A program made the translations under genes and the position numbers. The notes below the pieces were generated by a model that saw only the letters and a list, made by a program, of their open reading frames with translations, was not told where the DNA came from and searched no databases. A DNA stretch of 41,307 nucleotides, taken from Bacteroidia bacterium. Its GTDB lineage: Bacteria; Bacteroidota; Bacteroidia; UKL13-3. Of this stretch, positions 34,001 through 41,307 are shown piece by piece. Location of the stretch: NCBI GenBank assembly GCA_025454975.1, contig JALONK010000038.1, positions 1-41,307 on the forward strand. Reading direction: 5' to 3'. Each line of letters opens with the position of its first letter. Position 1 is the first letter of the stretch.

Positions 34001-35326
34001 ATTAACAATGGGTATCGAACCTTCGCTTCCGTTACTTTTGGTAACAGTAGCTACAAACACATTACCATCTTCATCTAAGCGAATATCTCCCCTGAAATAA
34101 TCACCGAAATTATAGGTAAGTTGATTATCACCCGTTCCCTCGCTGTGGTTGTTAAATCCATCATCATCTGATCCTCCTATGTACGTTGAGGCTAATAAAC
34201 TAGTACCATCAGCAGATAATTTAGTTATGTAAACATCATACCTTCCGTTATAGATAGAATCAAAACCATTTGCAACCGGGAAATCGTCAGAATTAGTAGT
34301 TCCCATGATATATAAATTGCCCGATGCATCGCAAGTAATACTATGGGGCTGTTCGTTGCCTAAGCCTCCAAGATACGTGCAGGTTAACAGTTGTTTTCCG
34401 TCGCTGCTAAATTTAATTATCCCAATATCTCTTGAACCACCTCCGATAATCTCCGGAAATCCTCCTTTAAAGTTTACCTGATAAGCTCCGGGAGTTACCG
34501 GAAATCCGGCACTATAAACTGTTCCGCCTCCGTATGCATTTCCATTTCTATCAGACGTTGCCGTAAATCCAAAATTATCGGCAACCGATCCACTAAATGA
34601 ACTAAACACAATAGTTGGGTCAATTAAAATAGTATCTGTTGCATTAAGATGAGCAGGTGATTGAACCATCCAACTTAAGGTGTCACCGGAAAGTTTGTAA
34701 TAAGAAGGTAGCAGTTGTTTAGTTGCACAATTTTGTAAATAAGTTAAAGGCTCGTCTTCTATTAAATTTCCAACACGATGTTCAACGGTTAATTTTCCTT
34801 TATGCAAAAACATTTGCTGTGCGCCTCTATACCTAAGTTTAATTTGTTTGTATGAGGATTTATTTCGAACAATGAAATTGGTTTTTATGGCGCCATTTAA
34901 TCCTGATATTTCAAAGTCAATTCCGGGATAAATGTTCAAAAGTTTTACAGTTGAATAAGCTTTAACATTAGTTGCCCATTTTAAAGGATTATTACCTAAA
35001 TAATAATTATATCGGGTTAAGGAAGGCATGTTAGTTGAAATGGCTGATGGCTGTTTACAGCCTATAAAATCAACAAATACGGCCGCTCCATTAACAATTC
35101 CATCATTCAGGTGGTGTTGAATTTCATGTAAGCTTTTTTCATCCAAAAAATTATAAACCAGTCCTGAATTAGTAATAAATAACCTACCTCCGGGCACATC
35201 AGCTGCAAATTGAACGGTTTGGTCCCATTGGCCTTTATTTTCAATAAATGAAATATGCTGTGCATTGCTGCAATAACAAATGCTTAAAAGTAATAGGAAA
35301 ATAATATGTTTGATGTGTGTTTTCAA
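31004..35326 (-). CDS. Very large secreted protein with beta-propeller repeats and gliding-motility (CHU_C) C-terminal domain
   Basis: A 1440-residue T9SS-type exoprotein with signal peptide (IKHIIFLLLLSICYCSNAQ). The N-terminus ISFIENKGQWDQTVQFAADV is a known start for such proteins. SBBP-like propeller repeats follow (GNLYIMGTTNSDDFPVANGF; DVYITKLSADGTSLLASTYI; NVFVATVTKSNGS). From about residue 690 there are immunoglobulin/fibronectin-like stretches rich in Cys pairs. The last 95 residues (VYIPNAYTPNNDGTNDLWDI, FELRLYDRWGRLVF, and ending GNLTIFK) form the gliding-motility-associated C-terminal domain. The role is probably adhesion or surface scaffolding. Its stop lies two bases from the end of the convergent GDPD gene. 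Confidence 0.92.
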   Translation of the reverse strand: MKTHIKHIIFLLLLSICYCSNAQHISFIENKGQWDQTVQFAADVPGGRLFITNSGLVYNFLDEKSLHEIQHHLNDGIVNGAAVFVDFIGCKQPSAISTNMPSLTRYNYYLGNNPLKWATNVKAYSTVKLLNIYPGIDFEISGLNGAIKTNFIVRNKSSYKQIKLRYRGAQQMFLHKGKLTVEHRVGNLIEDEPLTYLQNCATKQLLPSYYKLSGDTLSWMVQSPAHLNATDTILIDPTIVFSSFSGSVADNFGFTATSDRNGNAYGGGTVYSAGFPVTPGAYQVNFKGGFPEIIGGGSRDIGIIKFSSDGKQLLTCTYLGGLGNEQPHSITCDASGNLYIMGTTNSDDFPVANGFDSIYNGRYDVYITKLSADGTSLLASTYIGGSDDDGFNNHSEGTGDNQLTYNFGDYFRGDIRLDEDGNVFVATVTKSNGSEGSIPIVNAFQASYGGGFQDGWVIALNHSLSNILLSSFLGGNSADAAYSIRANKNHVYIAGGTLSNNLPQTPTSGVFIYHGGVDGFITRLSRIGNSFSLARSVYIGSNLYDQNYFIALDNVGKVYVTGQTRGVFPRVGNVYHENNGKEFIVVTDSLLNGITSQMAFAGSPSFPKLSPSAFMVDYCNRIYFSGWGGGSNSSFNSNTDNTTGLLTTPDAFKRNSDGSDFYLIIFNKNLSSVAYATYYGGNVSQEHVDGGTSHFDESGVIYQSVCAGCGGFSDFPTSPDAYSKVNRGVRPFDPSLGGCNNAVFKISLRPDPKAPQMKDTTFVMFPTDSIQYLINITDVNGDNIVIDGYDAPDIINNTNIELIPVINQPGFLQMRLKWKANCAAVGDTLVIKFFISDVSCDPSQRDTGFIKILVKPAPKLNPQLTCVLRGENSVEVRWSNTNVPLNQRKFQQRLVVLRSLNNGKYDSVGMIKAADFPASFIDKEIEDLAVNNYCYRINMVNICDVYGDTSRQSCTNQKDTISPNAFSFTKDTILYAQAIKEFCYEALITDREFEDSIFISYAGSLRNIPGVTITTENGSGMAKLKFCITPSCNQIGDTFIMDFTVMDNNCPIPLRDIGKILLVIKTLPPITSLNLPCPVLLDSNKIGIKWSYITNDIYFKDFAVLFKDKDGSIINKGRFPNVQNNYVEQIVDDPLNNPYCFALLAYNTCDLPDDTGTFTCTPYTENQYPPNQYFHYVSVIDNQSIELSFPSLANSSYTLYNFNPFKNVKTIYSTGANANEDTLIVINDLNTAKQQYCFIIEPKNECGLKPKLSQFACSILLNGISEPFKHTLTWTPYEWYRNGTDYHELEEKDLTESNFELLNRLTDKFMVGFDEKLNTQTGIYYYRASARANISGFYSYSNIVELKQAPIVYIPNAYTPNNDGTNDLWDIVPLFVKSFELRLYDRWGRLVFITTDKNKKLAATDMNGEVLPTDVYVYVLNYTGFEGSSGTRTGNLTIFK

Positions 35327-35376
35327 GTATATATAACAAATTTAGTAACATGTTTTAATAAACAAGCTGTCTTAAA

Positions 35377-36066
35377 ATGAAAATAGTTGTATTTACAGGT
35401 GCAGGAATAAGTGCCGAAAGTGGCATACAAACCTTTAGAGGTAACAATGGCCTATGGGAAGGGTATGATATTGATGAAGTAGCCACGCCTGAAGCATGGC
35501 ATAAAAATCCCGAACTTGTACAGAAGTTTTACAATATGAGGAGAAAAGCTGTGTTAGAAGCAACACCTAACCCGGCTCATCAATTACTGGCTAATCTTGA
35601 AAAAGAATATAACCTTCACATTATAACCCAAAATGTAGATGACTTACATGAACGGGCCGGATCAAAAAAGGTTTTACACTTGCATGGTGAAATTACAAAA
35701 GCCAGAAGCAGTATTGATGATTCATTGATTTATGACATAAAAGGTTGGGAATTAAAATTAACTGATACTTGTTCGTTGGGAAGCAGGTTGCGTCCTCATA
35801 TTGTATGGTTTGGAGAACAAGTGCCTATGCTTAATGAAGCAGCTAAGCTGGCCAATGAAGCTGATATTTTTGTAGTTATTGGTTCATCATTGCAAGTATA
35901 TCCTGCAGCAGGATTGGTTCATGAAATAAAATCAACTTGCCAATTGGTTGTAATAGATCCTGAAATTCCGACGTTACGAAGCCGCAACAGAACTAAATTC
36001 ATACAAAATAAAGCAACAGAAGGGTTACCAATATTTATTGAATGGTTGAAGAACAATGTTGTGTGA
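35377..36066 (+). CDS. cobB: Class III sirtuin, NAD-dependent protein deacylase
   Basis: A 229-residue sirtuin. NAD-binding motifs are FTGAGISAESGIQTFRG (6-22), QNVDDLHERAG (85-95) with HGE (His103), and VIGSSLQVYPAAGL. Tyr52 and Arg55 in FYNMRR form the Tyr-x-x-Arg pair that marks desuccinylase/demalonylase activity in class III enzymes. Between the catalytic His and the HIVWFGE motif only one cysteine is seen (LTDTCSLG), so the structural zinc site of four cysteines is absent. The stop codon TGA at 36064-36066 overlaps the 3' end of the convergent tRNA-Arg gene. Confidence 0.95.
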   Translation: MKIVVFTGAGISAESGIQTFRGNNGLWEGYDIDEVATPEAWHKNPELVQKFYNMRRKAVLEATPNPAHQLLANLEKEYNLHIITQNVDDLHERAGSKKVLHLHGEITKARSSIDDSLIYDIKGWELKLTDTCSLGSRLRPHIVWFGEQVPMLNEAAKLANEADIFVVIGSSLQVYPAAGLVHEIKSTCQLVVIDPEIPTLRSRNRTKFIQNKATEGLPIFIEWLKNNVV

Positions 36067-36135
36067 CCTCGGGCAGAATCGAACTGCCATCAAAAGCTTC
36101 GGAAACTTCTATTCTATCCATTGAACTACGAGGTC
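36064..36135 (-). tRNA. tRNA-Arg (anticodon CCG)
   Basis: The minus strand folds into a full cloverleaf. The acceptor stem is GACCTCG/CGAGGTC, the D stem GTTC/GAAT, the anticodon stem GAAGT/GCTTT with loop TTCCGAA (anticodon CCG), and the T arm GGCAG-TTCGATT-CTGCC. The variable loop is four bases (TGAT) and the discriminator is A. The 3' CCA is not encoded. A GATATTTGC element (36142-36150), one mismatch from TAnnTTTG, lies just upstream and is a possible -7 promoter element. Confidence 0.93.
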
Positions 36136-36199
36136 GAGTGTGCAAATATCAAACATTTAACCCATAATCTTCATTAATTTTTATTCTAACCATTTTAGC

Positions 36200-37300
36200 C
36201 TATTGGTGTAAATTGCATTTACCGCTTGGGTGTGCGGTTAATTTTGCACACCTCTTTCCGGCTTTTGTTTTACCTTTACATTTTACCGTTGAGGTTGATT
36301 GTTGTTGAACTGCTTTAGGTATTACAAGTGTTTGATTTGGTGGTTGGTTTTGATGGTTGTTGCAAAAAGTTTGACTCTTACTTATTAATTCCTTACAAGT
36401 ATTTCCTAAGGAATCAATAGCTGCTCCACAAACTGTTTTAGTATTGGCAAAATTCGATGAATTATAGTTTAACCGAAACCATTTATCGGTGCAATAAAAT
36501 CTTTCAATTCCGGTTTCAATTTCATCAGGTAACCTATAGAATAAGTCGATACCTATAACCGACTCGAGGCTATCAATTGAAATAGCAAAACTATTTAATG
36601 GATTAGAAGAGGCCTGATTAGGTAATATAAAAGCAATTGCCATTATGGTTGTGGGCTGATATACTAACAGGGCTTTATAAAAATATTGAGGTATGCATAC
36701 CTGATTTTTACCAATTACTGGTAATCCACTTTTTAAAACCGGACCTGTAACAATGTAAATTTCACCAAACTGATGCATCCACTCACGGGTTTGTTCTTCA
36801 AGTTTTTTCCAAACTCCTCGATTAAATGTGGGTTGTTGCGGACAAATATTACTGTATAAAAATGAGGCCGACATACAAGTTGAACTCCAACTCATATCAG
36901 CTGCCGGAGCTAAATGTCCTCTATCAAAATTTGAATGAAGATAATCTTCATCATTGGCAGTTCCGGTCAACACTTGTTCATCCTCTGTAAAACGGTTGGA
37001 GCGTTTTACTAGTCCGAAATTTTTATTAGAATCCAAGGTGTAAGCTACCCAAGCTGCTTGTTTGTATTTATTATGGAATAGTAAACTAAAGCAATCGTGA
37101 TGCACTATTTGTTGGTTGGGATTACTCACTATTTTAGGTAGACCTAGTTGAGTTCCGAACATTAAAGGAATATATTTTAATGAATCGTTGGATTTACACT
37201 TTTCAAAATGCTCAGTATTAGAAGTTAAACCCTTTGTATTGGTTTGACTATGGCTAAATAATGGTAACAACGCGAACAGAATAACAACAAGCCATTTCAT
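36200..37300 (-). CDS. Secreted DNA/RNA non-specific endonuclease with C-terminal Cys-His motif
   Basis: A 366-residue exported nuclease (signal peptide LVVILFALLPLFSHSQ). The active site DRGHLAPAADMSW (His129 as general base) and the metal-binding region SNICPQQPTFNRGVWKKLE (Asn160) are the NUC1/Serratia-type signature. YIVTGPVL and QYFYKALL are also conserved. The last 25 residues contain CKGKTKAGKRC and KCNLH, a Cys-x8-Cys...Cys-x2-His pattern seen on various bacterial proteins and likely a small zinc module. Function is probably scavenging of extracellular nucleic acid. It is divergent from the PhoD-like gene and lies downstream of the tRNA gene on the same strand. Confidence 0.92.
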   Translation of the reverse strand: MKWLVVILFALLPLFSHSQTNTKGLTSNTEHFEKCKSNDSLKYIPLMFGTQLGLPKIVSNPNQQIVHHDCFSLLFHNKYKQAAWVAYTLDSNKNFGLVKRSNRFTEDEQVLTGTANDEDYLHSNFDRGHLAPAADMSWSSTCMSASFLYSNICPQQPTFNRGVWKKLEEQTREWMHQFGEIYIVTGPVLKSGLPVIGKNQVCIPQYFYKALLVYQPTTIMAIAFILPNQASSNPLNSFAISIDSLESVIGIDLFYRLPDEIETGIERFYCTDKWFRLNYNSSNFANTKTVCGAAIDSLGNTCKELISKSQTFCNNHQNQPPNQTLVIPKAVQQQSTSTVKCKGKTKAGKRCAKLTAHPSGKCNLHQ

Positions 37301-37509
37301 CCTTCAATTTTAAGCACAAATTAATCGTTTATTACCGACTGATATTATTTAAACGGAAAACACCATTTAAAACACTAATTCGCAAACACTTACAGATACA
37401 GTTGATGAATTTAAGTGGTAGAGGATTTAGAAACCAATTGAATTATTATTTGGATTTTAGGTCGTTTTTTTGTTAGTTTTACTTATTCTATGAAATATAT
37501 CTGTTAACT

Positions 37510-38868
37510 ATGTCACAATTGATTATAGGCGATGTCACGGAGAACTCTGCCAAAATTTGGGTTAGAGGCATTGCCAACAATGAAAGTACAACAACCCTCA
37601 CTGCACAAGTAACATTAAAAAGTGATTTATTAAATATTACTCAAAACCTTAGTATTTATAAGCATGATTATTTTATTGGTGTACTTGAATTAACCGATTT
37701 AAATCCGGCAGACAGCGGATTTATAAGGATGTTATACACAGTTGAAATTACTTTTAAAGATATTGCAAGGGTTCCTATTGGTTTTCCTGCCAGGGGTAGT
37801 TTCAATACATCACCCCGATTTAAGCCTGATGTTAGCTTTTTGCACGGATGTAATTTTATTCAAACAAACGAGAATGATGGGAAGCGTGTTTTTAAAAATT
37901 TAACAGCCATCCGAAAAAAAGAAAAAAGTCAATTGATGATTCACGGAGGTAATCAAATTTATGTTGATGCACCTGCACCTAAACAAGCCATCCAATCAGA
38001 GTCGTATACAACAAAGTATTTACAAGCATGGAAATCGAGGGAGGCTGCTGAATTTTTAGGAAGAATTGCTAATTATTCAGCTATAAACGATCATGAATTA
38101 TACTTCAGATATGCCAACGATGTAGAATATGATTATAAGCCTGCCACTTATTATTTAAGAGAGGCTTTACCTTCATATCAATTGTTTCAACAGGCACGAA
38201 ATCCTAATTCGTATGGTGAAAACAAATTATATTACAACTTTACTTGCGGTGAACATGCCTTTTTTGTACTTGATACACGAACAGAAAGATATCAGTTTGT
38301 AAAGAGTAATCAGAAACGTCAAATGATTGGTGAGCAGCAAATGGAAGCGCTGAAAAGTTGGTTATTAGAACATAAAAACAACCTAAAGTTTATTCATTCA
38401 GCAGTACCTTTCGTAACCATTAAAGAAACAGATTATAGTGAATATTGGAGTAGTGAGGCATTTATTGACCAAAAGAATGAGTTGTTGCAGTTTATCAAAG
38501 AAAACGATATTCATCATATCATATTTTTAACCGGCCAGGCCAATGCAACATTGCACAGCACGCTTAAACTAAAAAAGTCGAATAGAGAAATCGTAATTCA
38601 TGAATTAATGACCGGTCCGTTAAATATGTATGAAATTGGTATTAGTAACTATGATGATTTTATTTGGAGGCAACGAACAATTACCAACCAACTTGATTAT
38701 GAGTACCATATTCAAGTTGCCAATGCTGAGTTGGCACCAAATGTTATGAGCATTCATGTTGATGATAAGGAAGTAGTATTTAAATCGTACAGTACTAAGT
38801 ATGATTTAGAAGAGGATGAAATTCCACAAGTTATTTTATCCGGTTCGATTCCAATAACCAAAGAATAA
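37510..38868 (+). CDS. PhoD-like protein with degenerate metal-binding site
   Basis: A 452-residue protein with the fold outline of alkaline phosphatase D. It has an N-terminal beta domain (residues 1-95, IIGDVTENSAKIWVRG, as in PhoD_N) and a metallophosphatase-like domain (about 100-400). Corresponding motifs are altered: GGNQIYVDAP instead of GDQIY-D, INDHELYF instead of DDHE-N, LDTRTERY kept, and IFLTGQANATLHST instead of LSGD-H. Several Asp/His metal ligands are thus Asn, Gln or Ala. No signal peptide is present, unlike exported PhoD. It may be a catalytically dead or altered-specificity relative. It ends 20 bases before a strong bidirectional terminator. Confidence 0.75.
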   Translation: MSQLIIGDVTENSAKIWVRGIANNESTTTLTAQVTLKSDLLNITQNLSIYKHDYFIGVLELTDLNPADSGFIRMLYTVEITFKDIARVPIGFPARGSFNTSPRFKPDVSFLHGCNFIQTNENDGKRVFKNLTAIRKKEKSQLMIHGGNQIYVDAPAPKQAIQSESYTTKYLQAWKSREAAEFLGRIANYSAINDHELYFRYANDVEYDYKPATYYLREALPSYQLFQQARNPNSYGENKLYYNFTCGEHAFFVLDTRTERYQFVKSNQKRQMIGEQQMEALKSWLLEHKNNLKFIHSAVPFVTIKETDYSEYWSSEAFIDQKNELLQFIKENDIHHIIFLTGQANATLHSTLKLKKSNREIVIHELMTGPLNMYEIGISNYDDFIWRQRTITNQLDYEYHIQVANAELAPNVMSIHVDDKEVVFKSYSTKYDLEEDEIPQVILSGSIPITKE

Positions 38869-38888
38869 TTTTTGATACTTTTCTAAAT

Positions 38889-38918
38889 AAAAAAAGCTGC
38901 CCATGAGCAGCTTTTTTT
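38889..38918. terminator. Bidirectional rho-independent terminator
   Basis: GCTGC (38896-38900) and GCAGC (38907-38911) pair around CCATGA, flanked by seven A on the left and seven T on the right that extend the stem. The A and T tracts make it work in both directions, ending the convergent PhoD-like gene and the T9SS repeat-protein gene. Confidence 0.9.
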
Positions 38919-38934
38919 ATGAAGTGAATCTGAA

Positions 38935-41307
38935 TTAACGTTTCACTATTCGAATAACCTGAACAGTTCCATCTTGTACCATTCTTACAGCATATACGCC
39001 GGCCGATAACTGTTCGTCCTCGAACTTCAAGGTGTAATTATTAGCACCTTCAACCGGGGTAATATTTGTTTCATACACAACCATGCCATTCTGATTCATT
39101 ATTTGCAGTGTTACCGGTGCAATTGAACTTGTTTTAAAACTAATTACAGTTTCATTATTGAATGGATTAGGCACAGCACGTTGAACTTCGAATACTGCCG
39201 AGCTAAATTGACTGATTGAAATTACTTTCGAGTATTCAGTATTACCACTAAAACCCACTTGTTTTAATCTGTAATAAATGATGTTATTAGATTCAAGAAT
39301 ATTTCCTGCATTGATATCATCAAACAGATAATCTACACGAGTACTGCTATTTCCTCTACCTGTCACTTTTCCGATTTTAACAAAATTCACTCCATCTGTA
39401 CTTCTTTCCACATCAAAGTGACTGTTATTAATTTCTGAAGCAGTTACCCAATTTAGTTTAGCAATTCCTTTTTTGAGTGCTGCGGTAAATGAAACTATTT
39501 TTACAGGTAAAGGACTATTAATATCTCCTACTCCAAATATTCCGGTGTTTGTTGAAACAATTGAAACAGTGTATGGATTAGAACCGCTAGCAGGTACCGA
39601 GCCAGATAAAATATTACTCCAAACCCCGGCATTATATCTACCTACAATAGTTTGTGACCTGTCCATAGGAGGTAATTCATCAGCATTGTTCCATTGAAAC
39701 TGAATGTTTAAGTTTGAACCGCCTGCAACCGCCTCGTTAATGATAAAGGTACGATTAACAACTCTTGTAGTAATAGGTGATGTACCAACTTCTCCTGCAT
39801 AAACATTAAATACACCATTTAATACTTTAACCGAATAATTATCGGCTGTACCATTATTAGTTATTACTACAGGTGTGTAAGAACCATTACCTACAGGGAA
39901 GGTGCGTGTGGTGGTGAGGTTGTTTATTTCTAAATTACCTGTTCCGTTAGTAACAATATAAGATGCAGCAGTTGCATTAATTATTGTTGCCGCACTGCCT
40001 ATAGTAAGGTTATTCGAACCTAACTGAATGTTTCCATTAGTTAAGTCTAAAGTAGCATTAACCGTAACATTTCCGGTTAAGTTCTTAGCACCAGACCCGT
40101 TAACAACTAAGTTGCTAACAGTAAATCCAGCAATATTTTGAGTTCCGCTTCCCACTAATCCAACTGTTCCTAAACCGGTATTAAATGTACCGCTATTTAC
40201 AAAGTCTCCATTAATATTAATTCTGTTGGAAATACCTGAAATAGTAAGTATTGCACCCGGTTCAATAGTTAAATTATTTACCACCGCATTTGTAATATTT
40301 ACTTGTGGGTTAAATAATGTTCCCGCCGGAATGAAAACATTTGTTGAAGCAGTAGGCACGCCTCCACACCAATTTAATGCATCATTCCAATTACTTGAAT
40401 TGATACCTAGCCATAAACCGCTGGCTACAAATTGTAATTCAAATTCGTTGCTATTAGCCGACGAACAAGAGCCGCTTTGAACAACAGCTCTGAATCTGGT
40501 TGTTTGCGTTATAGTTGGTGTTATTAAGGTGGTGGTGGTATTTGCTATTGGAGTATAAGTGGTAAATGGAGCCACAGCACTTTCCCATTGAACCACATTA
40601 CCTGTATTACCCGATAATGTTAGGGTTGTACTTGCACCATTACAAGTTACTGTTGCACCATTTACAGTTCCACCAACCGAACCTGAATTTACAGTAATAA
40701 GAGCCGAAACAGAACTTGCTGAGGCACAACTTCCATTTTGAACTACTGCTCTAAAGTAGGTTGTGGTTGTTACACCTGTTGGTGTAAAGCTGGTTAATCC
40801 TGCAGTACCTGAAATATTTGTTGCTCCGGTAAAGGTTGGATTGTTTGCGCTTTGCCAAGTGGTTACAGTTCCTGTATTGCCTGTTAAGGTTAAGGCTGCA
40901 ACTATTCCGCCTGAACATATTGTTTGGTCACTGCCTACTGTTCCACCTGCAGAGGCCGGTGTAACCGTAATTAACGCCGGAACAGAACTTGCTGAGGCAC
41001 AACTTCCATTTTGAACTACTGCTCTAAAGTAAGTTGTGGTTGTTACACTCGTTGGTGTAAAGCTGGTTAATCCTGCGGTACCTGAGATATTTGTTGCTCC
41101 GGTAAAAGTTGGATTATTTGCGCTTTGCCAAGTGGTTACAGTTCCTGAATTGCCAGTTAAGGTTAAGGCTGCAACTATTCCGCCTGAACATATTGTTTGG
41201 TCGTTGCTTACTGTTCCACCTGCCGAAATTGGAGTAACAGTAATTAATGCAGCAGCAGAATTATCTGATGCACAACTTCCATTTTGCACTACTGCTCTAA
41301 AGTAGGT
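38935..41307 (-). CDS. Repeat-rich T9SS-sorted surface protein, 5' end cut by window
   Basis: The reading frame runs open to the window edge, so the N-terminus lies outside; 790 codons are visible. The first visible part has two full and one partial tandem repeat of 91 residues (period 273 bases; TYFRAVVQNGSCASASSV ... ICSGGIVAALTLTGN ... TTWQSANNPTFTGATNISG), Ig/PKD-like modules. A beta-helix-like region follows (VFIPAGTLFNPQVNITNAVV; GAGAKNLTGNVTVNATLDLT-type text). A FN3-like part (KIVSFTAALKKGIAKLNWVT) and a C-terminal T9SS sorting domain (RAVPNPFNNETVISF, ending VRMVQDGTVQVIRIVKR) close it. It is probably a large adhesin. No start is visible here. Confidence 0.9.
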   Translation of the reverse strand, partial: TYFRAVVQNGSCASDNSAAALITVTPISAGGTVSNDQTICSGGIVAALTLTGNSGTVTTWQSANNPTFTGATNISGTAGLTSFTPTSVTTTTYFRAVVQNGSCASASSVPALITVTPASAGGTVGSDQTICSGGIVAALTLTGNTGTVTTWQSANNPTFTGATNISGTAGLTSFTPTGVTTTTYFRAVVQNGSCASASSVSALITVNSGSVGGTVNGATVTCNGASTTLTLSGNTGNVVQWESAVAPFTTYTPIANTTTTLITPTITQTTRFRAVVQSGSCSSANSNEFELQFVASGLWLGINSSNWNDALNWCGGVPTASTNVFIPAGTLFNPQVNITNAVVNNLTIEPGAILTISGISNRININGDFVNSGTFNTGLGTVGLVGSGTQNIAGFTVSNLVVNGSGAKNLTGNVTVNATLDLTNGNIQLGSNNLTIGSAATIINATAASYIVTNGTGNLEINNLTTTRTFPVGNGSYTPVVITNNGTADNYSVKVLNGVFNVYAGEVGTSPITTRVVNRTFIINEAVAGGSNLNIQFQWNNADELPPMDRSQTIVGRYNAGVWSNILSGSVPASGSNPYTVSIVSTNTGIFGVGDINSPLPVKIVSFTAALKKGIAKLNWVTASEINNSHFDVERSTDGVNFVKIGKVTGRGNSSTRVDYLFDDINAGNILESNNIIYYRLKQVGFSGNTEYSKVISISQFSSAVFEVQRAVPNPFNNETVISFKTSSIAPVTLQIMNQNGMVVYETNITPVEGANNYTLKFEDEQLSAGVYAVRMVQDGTVQVIRIVKR
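40711..41307. repeat. Tandem DNA repeat, 273-base period, inside a surface-protein gene
   Basis: The string agaacttgctgaggcacaac begins at 40711 and again at 40984, and a diverged copy begins at 41257, giving a 273-base (91-codon) period. The two full units are almost identical in DNA. More units probably continue beyond the window. Near-identity suggests recent duplication or gene conversion. Confidence 0.85.

Noticed and set aside
40711-41307. CRISPR-like repeats
   Set aside because: The 273-base units are continuous, in frame and translate into Ig-like protein repeats; there are no short repeats with unique spacers.

Overview
This is chromosomal DNA from a low-GC member of the Bacteroidota, probably a free-living Chitinophagales/Sphingobacteriales-type bacterium. 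The signs are two proteins ending in type IX secretion (T9SS) sorting domains, a very large protein ending in a gliding-motility (CHU_C-type) domain, 3-hydroxyanthranilate dioxygenase, a pRiA4b ORF-3-like protein, little use of Shine-Dalgarno sites, and promoter-like TTTG / TAnnTTTG elements. No rRNA, transposase, integrase or CRISPR array was seen.

Layout. Positions 1-5467 are housekeeping and envelope genes: a 3'-truncated waaA (Kdo transferase), an outer-membrane barrel candidate, an RlpA-like protein, rarA, a K+ channel overlapping a TerC-family gene, and a small exported protein. Positions 5549-20203 are a defence island, all on the minus strand. Positions 20652-28761 return to metabolism and stress: 3-hydroxyanthranilate dioxygenase, a DUF1223 protein, PdeM, Hsp20, a TPR-like lipoprotein, argS, an SDR, SixA and a pRiA4-like protein. 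Positions 28885-41307 hold secreted and surface proteins (GDPD-LamG-T9SS, a 1440-aa propeller/CHU_C protein, a secreted nuclease, a repeat-rich T9SS protein cut by the window end), a sirtuin, tRNA-Arg(CCG) and a PhoD-like protein that has lost its metal ligands.

The defence island is the main interest. In transcription order it runs: half-length HsdS, HsdM, an 81-aa unknown, CD-NTase 1, an E2-like protein, full-length HsdS, HNH-SAVED nuclease (Cap5), patatin phospholipase (CapV), a broken CD-NTase 2, a membrane GGDEF protein, a metallophosphoesterase, a DUF3800 protein, HsdR and a YgjP-type metalloprotease. CBASS genes are thus spliced into a type I restriction-modification locus, mostly with 1-26 base overlaps or very short gaps. 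CD-NTase 1 keeps all three catalytic acids and has the E2-only (type II-short) partner. CD-NTase 2 has a frame break exactly where the third catalytic acid is expected, so two effectors (DNA-cutting Cap5 and membrane-degrading CapV) may now depend on one synthase. A GGDEF protein and a phosphoesterase in the same run could be further nucleotide-signal makers or erasers; that part is inference.

The only sizeable gap inside the island (9493-9686) holds, on the opposite strand, a good Bacteroidota promoter match, three hairpins and an intrinsic terminator. This is a candidate ~130-nt structured RNA.
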